Below, one piece after another: positions 1 to 8,864 of a DNA stretch of 37,338 bases; positions within the stretch are counted from its first letter, which is position 1, and every line of letters begins with the position of its first letter. The position numbers and the translations under genes are program-made. Below the pieces are notes generated by a model. It saw nothing but the letters and a program-made list of their open reading frames with translations. It did no database searches and was not told the origin of the DNA. The DNA comes from Leptolyngbyaceae cyanobacterium CSU_1_4 (GTDB lineage: Bacteria; Cyanobacteriota; Cyanobacteriia; Elainellales; Elainellaceae), in assembly GCA_012034615.1 (NCBI GenBank), contig JAAUPA010000016.1, positions 1 through 37,338 of the forward strand, written 5' to 3'.

Positions 1-18
1 GGGCAAGATGCCCACACT

Positions 19-48
19 ACGTCTGACATTTCCCCACGTCTGACATTT
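19..48. repeat. Short direct repeat, two copies
   Basis: The 13-mer acgtctgacattt occurs at 19-31 and again at 36-48, separated by four C-rich bases. It follows a GGGCAAGATGCCC palindrome at 1-13 of a kind common between cyanobacterial genes. No gene is visible in 1-247 apart from these repeats and the dispersed element at 66-149. Confidence 0.6.
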
Positions 49-65
49 AATTAGATCGGTCTACT

Positions 66-149
66 TATACACAGCAGCCCGATCTGGGAGAGGTATTTAG
101 GTGAGGGTGAAATCTGTGAATCTCACACCCGAGTTAGGATTGCTATATC
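66..149. repeat. Dispersed intergenic repeat, composite
   Basis: Two repeat modules lie side by side. The first (66-80, tatacacagcagccc) recurs as tatacacggcagccc at 13310-13324 and, shortened, at 1950-1962. The second (112-149) recurs in opposite orientation at 11843-11880: 21 bases starting atctgtgaatctcac match exactly, and the following 17 differ at only a few positions. This indicates a family of small non-coding repeats scattered through the genome. Function is unknown. Confidence 0.65.
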
Positions 150-247
150 CAAAAACTTTTCAAAAAACTTTCACAGTAAACTCGTTGCAAATCTTCTAAA
201 GGCTCTATGATTATGAGCACTTATTTTATTTGTAAAGTAATTTAGCT

Positions 248-1839
248 GTGGACGATCAAAATATCAGGTTAGCGCGTTTAGGAAACACGGAAGCGATCGC
301 TCACCTGATTCAAAAAGCCATCCTTACTGAGGCAGTGTCCGTTAAAGTGCTGCGACAAAACAATCATTTACAGGTGTTTCTCTCGTCGCCTCTTCCCGAT
401 CGACAATTGGCTTTGATAGTCTATGCGGCTCTGGTGGGCTTAGGCTCTCCTCAGATTCGATCGTTGCAGGTTGCAGGACAGCAAGGACAAGAGGTGGTTT
501 GGACGCAGCAATTTGTGCTGGAGGACGGTTCGTTTGCGTCGGCTTTAAAAAAACCTTTGCAAAACAAACCACGCCTCATCCCCGTCGCCTCAGCCAGCAA
601 ACTGTCTTTTTGCAACCGGTCAAGCTGCTGTCACGCCACCCCAAAATTGTGCTGCTTTTGCTGCCGATCTTGATTAGCAGCCTTCTTACAGGGATGGGCT
701 GGAGTTATCTCTTGCAAAACCAAGGCAAAGTTGATCCCGAAACCACACCGATCGGCAGCGCGCCGTTTCTATCCTCAACCTCCTCCAATCGTCCTCAGCC
801 TTTAGGGCGCAGCAACCCTGCCGGTTCGACAACGGCAGCGAGTTCACCAGATGCTTCTATCACAGGGCCTATCATTTCGATTAAGGCAGTGGGCGATATT
901 GTGCCAGGAACAAACTTTCCCAGCGATCGCTTGCCGGAAGGCGACGGGCAGTATCTTTTTGCTGATGTCAAACGCTTCTTAGGTGGCGCAGATATTTTAT
1001 TTGGCAATTTTGAAAGCACACTGACCGACTATCCTTACGTGGCAAAAGATATCAGTCAGGGGATGACGTTTGCTTTCCGATCGCCGCCTGCGTTTGCCAA
1101 TGTGCTTAAACATACGGGCTTTAATGTGCTTAGCGTGGCGAACAATCACTCGTTCGATTTTTCTGATCAGGGCTTTGCAGATACTGTCACCAACATTGAG
1201 CAAGCGGGTATTAAGGCGATCGGTCAGAAAGGGAAAATTTCCTATGTTGAAACCAAGGGTGTAACGATCGCGTTCATTGGTTTTAGCTATTTACCGGATC
1301 ATAATTTTATGGGTGATTTAGAAGCTGCAAAAGCTTTAGTTGATCAGGCAAAACAGCAGGCGAAAATCATTGTTATTTCGGTTCATCAGGGAGCAGAAGG
1401 CAGTGATGCTATTCATACTTACAATCAGTCAGAATCATTCTTTGGCGAAGACCGAGGCAATTCAGTTGAATTCGCTCGTACCATGATTGACCAAGGAGCC
1501 AGCCTTGTTCTGGGACATGGACCGCATGTGTTGCGATCGCTAGAACTGTATAAAAGCCGATTAATCGCTTACTCTTTAGGCAACTTTGTCGGCTATCGCA
1601 CGCTATCTAGTGACGGCGTGCTGGGCAACTCAATGATTTTGCAAGTTAAGATGAATAGGGAAGGTAAATTTGTCTTCGGAAAAATCATTCCAGTTACTCT
1701 AGATACTAACGGCATCCCGTATATTGACAACAAATTTACCAGCGTTAGCATGGTACGAAACTTAGTAGAAAGTGATTTTTCAGTCACGCCTATCCTGATT
1801 GAAGAGAATGGCGAGATTATGATTAACGAAGCAAAGTAA
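248..1839 (+). CDS. CapA family (poly-gamma-glutamate synthesis-like) protein, frameshifted
   Basis: A GTG start at 248 opens an N-terminal domain of about 100 residues (MDDQNIRLARLGN...), found in several cyanobacterial surface or secretory proteins. The frame breaks at the A7 run 547-553. The downstream reading frame continues with a membrane anchor (KIVLLLLPILISSLLTG), a Ser/Thr/Pro-rich linker, and a CapA/PGA_cap metallophosphatase-like domain with the motifs AVGDIVPG, FGNFES, VANNHSFD and LGHGPHV. One added A joins the two parts into about 530 residues with a normal domain order. The catalytic part is probably outside the cytoplasm; the family takes part in capsule-like polymer synthesis, but the exact reaction here is unknown. 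The gene is probably monocistronic, with a hairpin at 1851-1867 behind it. Domain calls are firm; the frame break may be a sequencing error or a slippage site. Confidence 0.82.
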
Positions 1840-1850
1840 AGCTCTAAGAA

Positions 1851-1867
1851 GATACTTTAAAAGTATC
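1851..1867 (+). terminator. Probable intrinsic terminator of the CapA-like gene
   Basis: GATACTT and AAGTATC form a 7-bp stem around a 3-nt loop, 11 bases after the stop codon, and are followed by a T-rich stretch (ttttgtttctt). The stem is AT-rich, so termination may be weak. Confidence 0.5.
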
Positions 1868-1883
1868 CAGTTTTGTTTCTTCA

Positions 1884-1913
1884 AAGTCCCCAGAAGGGGG
1901 ATTTGAGGGGGCG
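1884..1913. repeat. G/C-rich hairpin repeat, copy 1
   Basis: The pattern is aagtcccc, a six-base variable loop, gggggat, and an end in gggggcg. The same pattern occurs at 13127-13157, and a much longer, fully palindromic relative lies at 12014-12083. It can fold as TCCCC/GGGGA. This type of small intergenic repeat is frequent in filamentous cyanobacteria. Confidence 0.6.
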
Positions 1914-2340
1914 GTTCACCGGGGGCTGGGCTATCTTCAACAACTTGTGTGTACACGGTAGCAAAGTTTGGGGGGGGGGCGAGTGTAAAGCGGCTTTGAT
2001 ACCTTTAAAGCATCCTTGAAACACACTGCATTAATGACTGATTAAAATACGTTATTTAACACTCATTTCAACACCCATTGTTCGCTATTGCCGCATTGAA
2101 AAATAAACCTCCTCTCACTCCCTTTCCCATTTATAGCTCTAAGTACTTTGATGAGGATAAATTAGCTGCTGTGATTAACAACAGGCTTAAGCTCCTTGTT
2201 CTAACCAAAATGATCTCAAAGCTTGCGCCTGTCTGGCGATCTAGCATCACCCCAGCAGCCTTTACCGATAAATCTGGAACCAAACTGGGAACCTTGGATT
2301 TGCATCTATACAAAGTTCACAAAGTTCATTCAAAAGCTCC

Positions 2341-2556
2341 ATGAGTGTATTCAAACTATTTACAATTATTTCCTCTGGACTGCTGTCTTGCTCCGGAGCC
2401 GTTGCCTTAGTAGGTTGGCAAGAGATTTACTATCAGCCTACTGAGGCTTTAATTCGAGTGCGCAGTGCGAACTAGGAGCGGGTGATTAAAGTGGCAAATG
2501 ATAAGGTGTTTGATCTAAAAGTAGAAACTGGCATCATTCCAGCTCCTGTCAGCTAA
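2341..2556 (+). pseudogene. Small lipoprotein-like ORF interrupted by an in-frame amber codon
   Basis: ATG at 2341 opens a 44-codon frame beginning MSVFKLFTIISSGLLSC, which looks like a lipoprotein signal peptide with a lipobox ending in Cys17. A TAG at 2473-2475 stops it. The same frame then stays open for 27 more codons (ERVIKVANDKVFDL...) to a TAA at 2554-2556. The continued frame after the stop suggests a roughly 71-residue small lipoprotein broken by one substitution, though a genuine 44-residue peptide is possible. No homologue is recognised. Its 3' end touches the end of the convergent nnr gene. Confidence 0.3.
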
Positions 2557-4130
2557 GAGGCTTGATTCGTTAAGGATTGTAGAGTTGGAATTAAAAATTC
2601 AACCAGTGTTGAAGCATCTACGCCTAACTCTGTCCGCTCCCGACTGGCGGCGATTCCAGCTTGGGCGTGCCACCATGCTGCACTGCTGACGATCGCCCCT
2701 ACCTCCGTTCCACGCTTCGTTCCCTGAGCTAGTAATCCTCCCATTACTCCAGTCAAAACATCACCGCTCCCACCGCGTGCCAAAGCAGGTGTACTTTCCG
2801 GTATTACCCAGACTGATCCATTGGGATGGGCGATCGCTGTTCTTGCCCCTTTCAATAGCACCACTGCCCCGCTTTGCCGCGCCGCCTGCTGCACTGCCAA
2901 AATGCGATCGCCCTCTAGCAAACCTGGAAATAAACGCTTGAACTCACCTGGATGAGGCGTTAAAACAGTTGGGGCTTGCCGTTCTGCTAAAGAAGTGCCT
3001 AAACTCGCTAAAATATTCAACCCGTCTGCATCCAGAATTAAGGGGCGATCGCTCGCTAAAACCTGCTGCACCACAAACCGCGCTTGTGGAGTTAAACCAC
3101 AGCCACAGGCGATCGCGTCATGGCGCTCCAGATCTATCTCATCTGGCAATCGAGCAATTTCTCCGTTTGTCCCTTCTTCACACCCAAATACCAACGCATC
3201 TGGAATCTGGCTAACTAATAGTAATCGCAGCGATTCTGGCACCGCGATCGATAGCATTCCTACCCCACTAGCGCGGGCAGCAGAACTTGCAAGAATGGCT
3301 GCACCCAAGTATTGACGAGAGCCACAGACTAGTAATAAATGACCTTGCTCGTATTTGTGAGTTGTGGAAGAACGATGCAATGGCAGATGAACGATCGCCC
3401 CCTCCGAGGTAACTCGCTGTACTTCTGGTGATTCTCCTAGGACGGCAACGATATCACTTAAAGGTAAGCCAAAATCAATCAGTTCGACCTTACCCATATA
3501 CGCCAGAGCAGAATCTTGTAAGAACGATCGCTTCCACAAGCCTAGACAAAATGTGTGAGTCGCTTTAATTGCGGTTCCTAGAACAGCTCCGGTATCAGTA
3601 TGTACACCAGAGGGAAGATCGATGCTGAGAATGGGACAAGGAAGCAAGTTGAGATGGGCGATCGCTTCTGCTAATGCGCCTTCCACCGGACGATTTAAAC
3701 CAAATCCAAACAACCCATCAATTAACACATCGCAGCGATCGAGTAGCGTAACTCGATCGACAAAAGGAATTCCTAAACTTGCGGCATACTGGGCATGGCT
3801 GGCAGTCAGTTCTTTCATTTTAGTGAACGGCTGATAAATCAAAACCTCATATCCGCTCAAATGCAACTCTCTGGCAACGACCAAAGCATCTCCGCCATTA
3901 TGTCCAGAACCCACCAAAACTCCTATACTTTTGCTGGAATCATAAAGAGCTTGAATCCTATCGACCAATAATCCAGCCACCTTTTCCATCAGAGCCGCTA
4001 CAGGCATTCCAGCAGCAAAAAGCCGTGACTCAACCTGGGTCATTTGGGCGGCTGTAACAACAAATCTCTGTAGCTGCTGCTGGCGTGTCAAATTGAGAGA
4101 ATGCTGAGGCTCCATCGGTCGATCGCTCAT
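2553..4130 (-). CDS. nnr: Bifunctional NAD(P)H-hydrate epimerase / ADP-dependent (S)-NAD(P)H-hydrate dehydratase
   Basis: This cytosolic metabolite-repair enzyme epimerises R-NAD(P)HX and dehydrates the S form with ADP, restoring NAD(P)H. The 525 residues match the usual fused bacterial form. The N-terminal YjeF_N epimerase domain (about 20-240) shows GSGHNGGDALVVAR, DGLFGFGLNRPVEG and SIDLPSGVHTDTG. The C-terminal carbohydrate-kinase-like dehydratase domain (about 255-520) shows CGCGLT, LTPHPGEFKRL and the nucleotide-binding ARGGSGDVLTGVMGGLLAQG. Its ATG overlaps the stop of the upstream Uma2 gene by ATGA (4127-4130), so translation is probably coupled even though the functions seem unrelated. 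No frame break or missing motif was seen. Confidence 0.95.
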   Translation of the reverse strand: MSDRPMEPQHSLNLTRQQQLQRFVVTAAQMTQVESRLFAAGMPVAALMEKVAGLLVDRIQALYDSSKSIGVLVGSGHNGGDALVVARELHLSGYEVLIYQPFTKMKELTASHAQYAASLGIPFVDRVTLLDRCDVLIDGLFGFGLNRPVEGALAEAIAHLNLLPCPILSIDLPSGVHTDTGAVLGTAIKATHTFCLGLWKRSFLQDSALAYMGKVELIDFGLPLSDIVAVLGESPEVQRVTSEGAIVHLPLHRSSTTHKYEQGHLLLVCGSRQYLGAAILASSAARASGVGMLSIAVPESLRLLLVSQIPDALVFGCEEGTNGEIARLPDEIDLERHDAIACGCGLTPQARFVVQQVLASDRPLILDADGLNILASLGTSLAERQAPTVLTPHPGEFKRLFPGLLEGDRILAVQQAARQSGAVVLLKGARTAIAHPNGSVWVIPESTPALARGGSGDVLTGVMGGLLAQGTKRGTEVGAIVSSAAWWHAQAGIAASRERTELGVDASTLVEFLIPTLQSLTNQAS

Positions 4131-4855
4131 AGGTTATCTGGATCAATTCCCCGTTCCTGCAAACGCGCTAACAAATCTTGAAATTGCCGCTCTGCTTGTT
4201 CTGCCCGTTGTCGTTCTTGTTCTGCCCGTTGTCGTTCTTGTGCAATCATATTCTCTGGAATGGGCAATTGCTGAGCTTGCTCGTCATACCAATACAACCA
4301 GTTGCGGGGCGCTCCACCTTCATGCACCCCCAGCGCCACTCCAATTCCTAGCCCAATTTCTGGCATCCATACCGGGTTACCCTGCTGACGTTGATACTGT
4401 CCATCGACTAACCGATAAACCTCAAACGAATCATGGCGATCGCGCTTCCAGTGATCTGGATTGTAGATAACGTAGTACAAAACCCCAATTTCTTCATAGA
4501 TATGAAACTTTTCGTCGTACTCGCCCCCTGCCTGCTTCGAGACAATTTCTAGCACCCATTGCGGCATGACATGATTTTCTGTCCAAACCACATAGCTCAA
4601 ACGCAGTTGTCCATTTGCCCGAAACTTGGGCACGCCTAGGCTCAAAAAGGCATCTGGTCCAATGGCAGGTTGATGAGGAGTGTGGTAAAGCCCCAAATTA
4701 ATGCCGATGAACCAGTCGTTGCGGTCTTGCCATGCCAACGATAGGATTGCCCGTAGCAGTGTCGGGATGAGGATTTGCAGTTCATTATCCACAGGCTTGT
4801 TATCGCTATCTGGCAGATCAAATTCAGTAGGAAGGGCAGAAGTCGGGTTGAACAT
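4127..4855 (-). CDS. Uma2 family (DUF820) putative endonuclease with C-terminal coiled coil
   Basis: The 242-residue protein belongs to the Uma2/DUF820 family (PD-(D/E)XK-like restriction endonuclease fold), which is greatly expanded in cyanobacteria; its biological role is mostly unknown. Visible features are the D-rich start of the fold (GPDAFLSLGVPK), the central WVLEIVSKQAGGEYDEKFHIYEEIGVLYYVIY segment (shown in parts as VLEIVSK and Y-E-EIGV-YYVIY) with the E and K typical of the active site, and a C-terminal charged heptad stretch (ERQRAEQERQRAEQAERQ) that should form a coiled coil. Its stop overlaps the nnr start. Five 14-bp tandem repeats lie directly upstream (4891-4960), in what would be its leader. 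Confidence 0.85.
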   Translation of the reverse strand: MFNPTSALPTEFDLPDSDNKPVDNELQILIPTLLRAILSLAWQDRNDWFIGINLGLYHTPHQPAIGPDAFLSLGVPKFRANGQLRLSYVVWTENHVMPQWVLEIVSKQAGGEYDEKFHIYEEIGVLYYVIYNPDHWKRDRHDSFEVYRLVDGQYQRQQGNPVWMPEIGLGIGVALGVHEGGAPRNWLYWYDEQAQQLPIPENMIAQERQRAEQERQRAEQAERQFQDLLARLQERGIDPDNL

Positions 4856-4890
4856 GGGGTGTCTCCCGGTGATGTTGATGCTTCAATTTT

Positions 4891-4960
4891 ACAGCCTTTA
4901 ATTTACAGGCTTTAATTTACAGGCTTTAATTTACAGGCTTTAATTTACAGGCTTTAATTT
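4891..4960. repeat. Five tandem copies of a 14-bp repeat
   Basis: The unit acaggctttaattt occurs at 4905-4918, 4919-4932, 4933-4946 and 4947-4960 without change, and once with a single substitution at 4891-4904. The array fills most of the 103-bp gap between the membrane-protein stop and the Uma2 start and overlaps the membrane-protein stop codon by two bases. Near-perfect identity suggests recent slippage expansion, a possible variable-number locus. Confidence 0.9.
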
Positions 4961-6865
4961 ATGGCTCTGGCACTACCCGCGCATTGACCGTATAGGTCGG
5001 TTTCAGAATACCAGTAGCTTTCTTAGCTCCCCCAATATCCAGCTCTAGCACCAGCTTATAGTCTCCTAGCTTTTGTGGAAAATTAACCCGCCCGATCGCC
5101 AGTGCCGTTGCTCCGGGCTGAGACGTTCCCGCAATATAAAGGCGGCTGCCCTGACCTGCCTTAATGCGAACGGTTTGATTTTGTGAGTCAATAAACTTTA
5201 CTCCCACCTGTGTACGTCCGCGCGCCAAACCGGTTTCATAACCCATCCAAGGCACTTGTCCTGTATTCTTCACCTGCGCGGTCAAAATCATTTTTCGAGA
5301 AGGTGTTACTTCTATTAAATCTTTCAGAGGTTTACCGTTTTGCTTACGAACCGATTCAATTACTCCATTCCAGCCCTGGAGATATTGATCGCGATCGCCT
5401 ATAGGATCAAACGCCTTGTAAAAGACGTGCTTAGTATGGCGTTCAATTTGGTTATCATGCAACTGCCAGATGCGCTCTGGAGTGGGCTGAGGAATGCCAT
5501 CCCAATTCGTCGAGCCAAAGGCTCCTACCGTTTGAGTAAACGTAGAAATTGCAATCAGTAAAGTCAGTATCGCCAGCTTAATACCAGAAAACTTGTGCTT
5601 GCCCTGATTCCATCTTTCCACCCAACCCGCCAAGCAATAGCTAATTAAGAAGCAAACGATCGGTAAAATATCAGTCAAATATCTTGGTCCATAGCAAGCA
5701 CCACCTGTCCACACCTTAAAAAAGCAATACTGTAGAAAAATGCCGATCGCTGCAACAGTCAAGCATAAAAACAGTTTCTCATCCTTCCCAGCTCGCCATT
5801 TCCAAACTTGCCAAGCCCCTGGAATTGCCAACAATGAAACCGGAGTAAATACTAAAATTCCTCGGCTCGGACTGATCAATAATCCCCCAAAGCCCGTAAG
5901 AAATTGCTCGATTGTCAAATTATAGTAAGAGCTGGTAAACGAAGCCTCTTGGTCAGAAAACCTAGAATAGCCGCCAACCACTAATTTACTCAGGCTAAAG
6001 CCAAAATAGTAAATGTTCCAACTGGCGCTAATCAGAGCAGAGGGCAGCCCCAGCAACAGGTACAACGCCTCCTTACGGTAGATAAAAAAGGCATAGGCGA
6101 TCGCCGCCACACTATACAGCAAGCTAGTAGATCGAATACCCGGCAATAAACCACAAAATACCCCAGTCAAAACCAATAAAATTTTACGGTTTTTACCTTG
6201 AGTACGATTTGCTTTTAACAAACAAAAGATAATGCACAACACCGCTAAATTAGAGCTGCCGTGCTGCCATAGTCCTTGAGAACCCGTCATCCAGGTCGAA
6301 GTAGCGAACGCAAAAATGAATGTCGAGAGGATGGCGATCGCCCCATTAAATTTCAGCCGATTTGCCAGGTAAAAGATTACGGTCGAAAAAGACGCAACTC
6401 CAACGGCAGCCAATTTTTGGTAATGCTGCAAGGCTCCTTCAAAACTAGGATCACTTAGCCTTAAGAAATCGACCGAATTTCCTAAAATAAAATTTTGGTA
6501 AAACTCAGCAGCCTTAATGCCTACAAAAAACAAAAAATAAAGAGGAAACGTCAGAATGACATTGCCAATTGGATAAGTCGAAGATAAATGACTATTGGCA
6601 GCCTCTACAAAAAAGTGAGGAATCCCATTTGCCCCATGCTTAGTATCCGTTCGGTACAGATATCCATCCCGAAAAATATCAAAATTAAGGCTGTGATTAT
6701 CTAGCCAATTGAACGCCAACACAGAACTAGAAACATTATCAGTAGAACTAATCGTTTCTCCATTGGCAAGATAGACAAAAACACAAGTGCAAAAATGAGT
6801 AGAGCGATCCAAGCTTGAGGTCTTTTTTGAATCAGGGTTCTAATTTTAGTTAGAAGTTCTTTCAT
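4959..6865 (-). CDS. Polytopic membrane protein, GT-C glycosyltransferase-like, frameshifted
   Basis: The long frame (6812 to 4959) has only a TTG start inside a membrane segment. An upstream ATG at 6865 in another frame gives MKELLTKIRTLIQKRPQAW followed by a hydrophobic helix (IALLIFALVFL). The two frames meet at the run 6777-6781 (T5 on the coding strand). One added T joins them into about 635 residues beginning with a proper signal anchor and continuing YLANGETISSTDNV. About ten further membrane helices are followed by a soluble C-terminal beta-rich domain (about the last 150 residues). An acidic residue in the first outer loop, many helices and its partners suggest a GT-C enzyme that uses a lipid-linked sugar; no family signature is certain. 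The restored start overlaps the methyltransferase end by 20 bp, supporting an operon with the two upstream genes. Confidence 0.68.
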
Positions 6866-7562
6866 GAGTTGCTTCCTGATCCACGATATAGAACACCAAA
6901 TTAGACACCCAGCCTAGTAGCTTAAAATGTTTTTTATAAACCTGTAAATCAGCCGGAATCATCTCCAGCACCTCTTGCTCAGAGAGGATATTTAAGTTCT
7001 TTTCCTCAGCCCAAAAACTCTTGCCCAAAAGCTTCAAAACCCGACGAAACCAATGCGGCGGCAACCAATGCACCAGCGGCAAAATACTATGAAATTCTAT
7101 CGGATACCAACGGTTTGGCGTTGTAATGCAGCAGGCTTTGCCCACCCGCAGCAGCTCTTTCACAAATGCGGCTTGCTGCTCTCGGCTGCCGACGTGTTCA
7201 ATAACGGCAAAACTAACCACTAAATCAAAGCTTTTATCGGCAAATGGCAAGCTCAAACCATCGGCTTTGACATAGGTTAAGCCTGGAAATTCTTGCTCTA
7301 AAAACGCCGCATCTTCCACACCAACCGCAGTAATATTTTGGGGATAGGGATAAAGTTTTTCAAAAAAATTTGAGTCTTCCCGCAAATCAGAAGTCACTCC
7401 CACATCTAACACTGTCATTGCAGGCGTGGGCGGCGAAAACTGAGTTAACGATGCAAACATCTTTTGGCGAGCGTGCCAAGAAACCTTGCTAATCACTCCT
7501 CCCAGGTTCGGCTGAACGTAAAGGCTTTGTCCAGGCTGGCTCGACTTACCTTTCTTGCTCAT
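6846..7562 (-). CDS. Class I SAM-dependent methyltransferase (Methyltransf_11 type)
   Basis: A Rossmann-type methyltransferase of about 238 residues. Motif I is MTVLDVGVTSDLRED; further elements are the acidic loop near TAVGVEDAAF, ADGLSLPFADKSFDLVVSFAVIEHV (motif positions D-L-PF-D-SFDLV) and the carboxy-terminal helix region. An open frame extends to a TTG at 7571, but ATG at 7562 (MSKKGKSSQPG) is preferred. Its 5' end overlaps the glycosyltransferase stop by 17 bp, and its 3' end overlaps the restored start of the GT-C-like gene by 20 bp. It probably methylates a sugar or lipid-linked intermediate in this cassette; the substrate is not visible. Confidence 0.85.
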   Translation of the reverse strand: MSKKGKSSQPGQSLYVQPNLGGVISKVSWHARQKMFASLTQFSPPTPAMTVLDVGVTSDLREDSNFFEKLYPYPQNITAVGVEDAAFLEQEFPGLTYVKADGLSLPFADKSFDLVVSFAVIEHVGSREQQAAFVKELLRVGKACCITTPNRWYPIEFHSILPLVHWLPPHWFRRVLKLLGKSFWAEEKNLNILSEQEVLEMIPADLQVYKKHFKLLGWVSNLVFYIVDQEATHERTSN

Positions 7563-8740
7563 AACTCTCAATTCGCTTCATAGACATTGCCGAAATAAAC
7601 AGCGCCGAGAACACGGTGCCAAATCCCATAATTAATAGCGTCGCCGCAAAAGAAGCCCATTCCGGATTAGGTAACGGCATCAGGTTCGATCGCACCCACT
7701 GAGTCAGCAGCGTTGCTAAAATCGACCCGCCGATAAAAATTAGCGTGCTGCCCAGCAACAGCCCTGTCTCTAAGTTGAAAAATCGATAAAACTTCTGCAA
7801 AAGCCGATTGTCTTTATCAAACCGACGGCTCCAGGAATAGGTTTTAGTATGTATTCCCAAACTGAGGATCTCGAACCCAACTACGCTAAAAATGGTGGCA
7901 AAAATGCCCGTTACCACGCCTAAAGGACGACCCTCATACTGGGCAAATCCTAGCAGAACGACCAAATGCGTGAGCATCCCCAGAGCCAACAGTACTGAGC
8001 CTGGCAACAAGAATACTTTGTTAGGACAGTAAATCATCATCATTCGCAAACTGCGCCAGCCATCGGAAAAGTGCGGAGTTTGGATTCGCCTAAGCGGGGT
8101 TGCAGAACGATCGGGATCTCGGCAATTTTTAGCCCTGCTAGTCCAGCATTAATTGCCAGCTCTAGATTAAACTCCATGCCAGAGCTAACAGGCTGAATGC
8201 GATCGTAAGCTGAATGGCTAAAACCCCGGAAGCCGCAATAAACGTCCGTATAAGGTGTGTTGAACAGAAAGTTGAGGAGCGCCGTTAAGGCTGGATTACC
8301 CACCAAACGGTGCAGCAGCGGAATTTTTTGATTCCCCCCTTCTAAATAACGGCTGCCTGTGACAAAATCGTAGCCCCGATCGCCCAGATACTCTAAAAAC
8401 TGAGGAATCAGCGTGAAGTCATAGGTATCATCAGCATCACCCATAATCAAATACTTGCCCTTAGCACTGGCAAATCCTTTGATGTACGCATTGCCATAGC
8501 CTCGCATCGGCTGATGCACCACCCGCGCCCCCATCCGCTCCGCGATCGCACCGTATCGTCGGTTGAGCCATTATCGCAGACCACGATCTCGCCATTAATA
8601 CCCGCTGTCTCAAACGTCCGCTGAATCTTTTCAATACAAATCCCGATCGCCTCTTCCTCATTCAAACAAGGCATGACGACCGATACCAAGGGTCTACTAG
8701 GCTGGAGCAACGAAACTTGCGGCAATACAGTCTGTGTCAT
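7546..8740 (-). CDS. Family 2 glycosyltransferase with C-terminal membrane domain (GtrB/DPM1-like), two frame breaks
   Basis: Three overlapping frames reconstruct one enzyme of about 398 residues. Part 1 (8740 to about 8550) has VSVVMPCLNEEEAIG and DNGSTDDT. Part 2 has GYGNAYIKGF, the DXD-type GDADDTYDF, and GESKLRTF. Part 3 is a four-helix membrane domain (KVFLLPGSVLLALG through LFISAMSM). The first break is at a HIP1 site near 8549 (a missing C on the plus strand); the second is at the A4 run 8067-8070, where one added base gives LRTFSDGWRSLRMMMIYCPN as in intact relatives. Such enzymes transfer a sugar from a nucleotide donor to a polyprenyl phosphate at the membrane. It is the first gene of the minus-strand cassette and is divergent from the epimerase-like gene at 8865. 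Confidence 0.85.
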
Positions 8741-8864
8741 AGTGATGCTTGACGAATCGAACAGTTGCTAAAAAGATTAGTGAATTATTTAGTTAATTTA
8801 AAGCAGATATTATCACGCCTGCTCCCTCTTCTGCCCGCCTGGATATTCTGCCTTTTTCAACACC

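Larger units (their letters stand above)
1840..2340. other. Long intergenic region with repeats and no convincing gene
   Basis: After the terminator-like hairpin come a G/C hairpin repeat (1884-1913), a copy of the tgtacacggtagc module (1950-1962) and an uninterrupted run of ten G at 1970-1979. An 88-codon open frame at 2078-2344 shows no recognisable domain or membrane segment and overlaps the start of the better small-gene candidate at 2341, so it is not annotated. Confidence 0.5.

Noticed and set aside
2078-2344. 88-codon open frame in the intergenic region
   Set aside because: It has no recognisable domain, signal or membrane segment and overlaps the start of the better candidate at 2341.
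4891-4960. CRISPR-like array
   Set aside because: The 14-bp units are contiguous with no spacers, so it is a simple tandem repeat.
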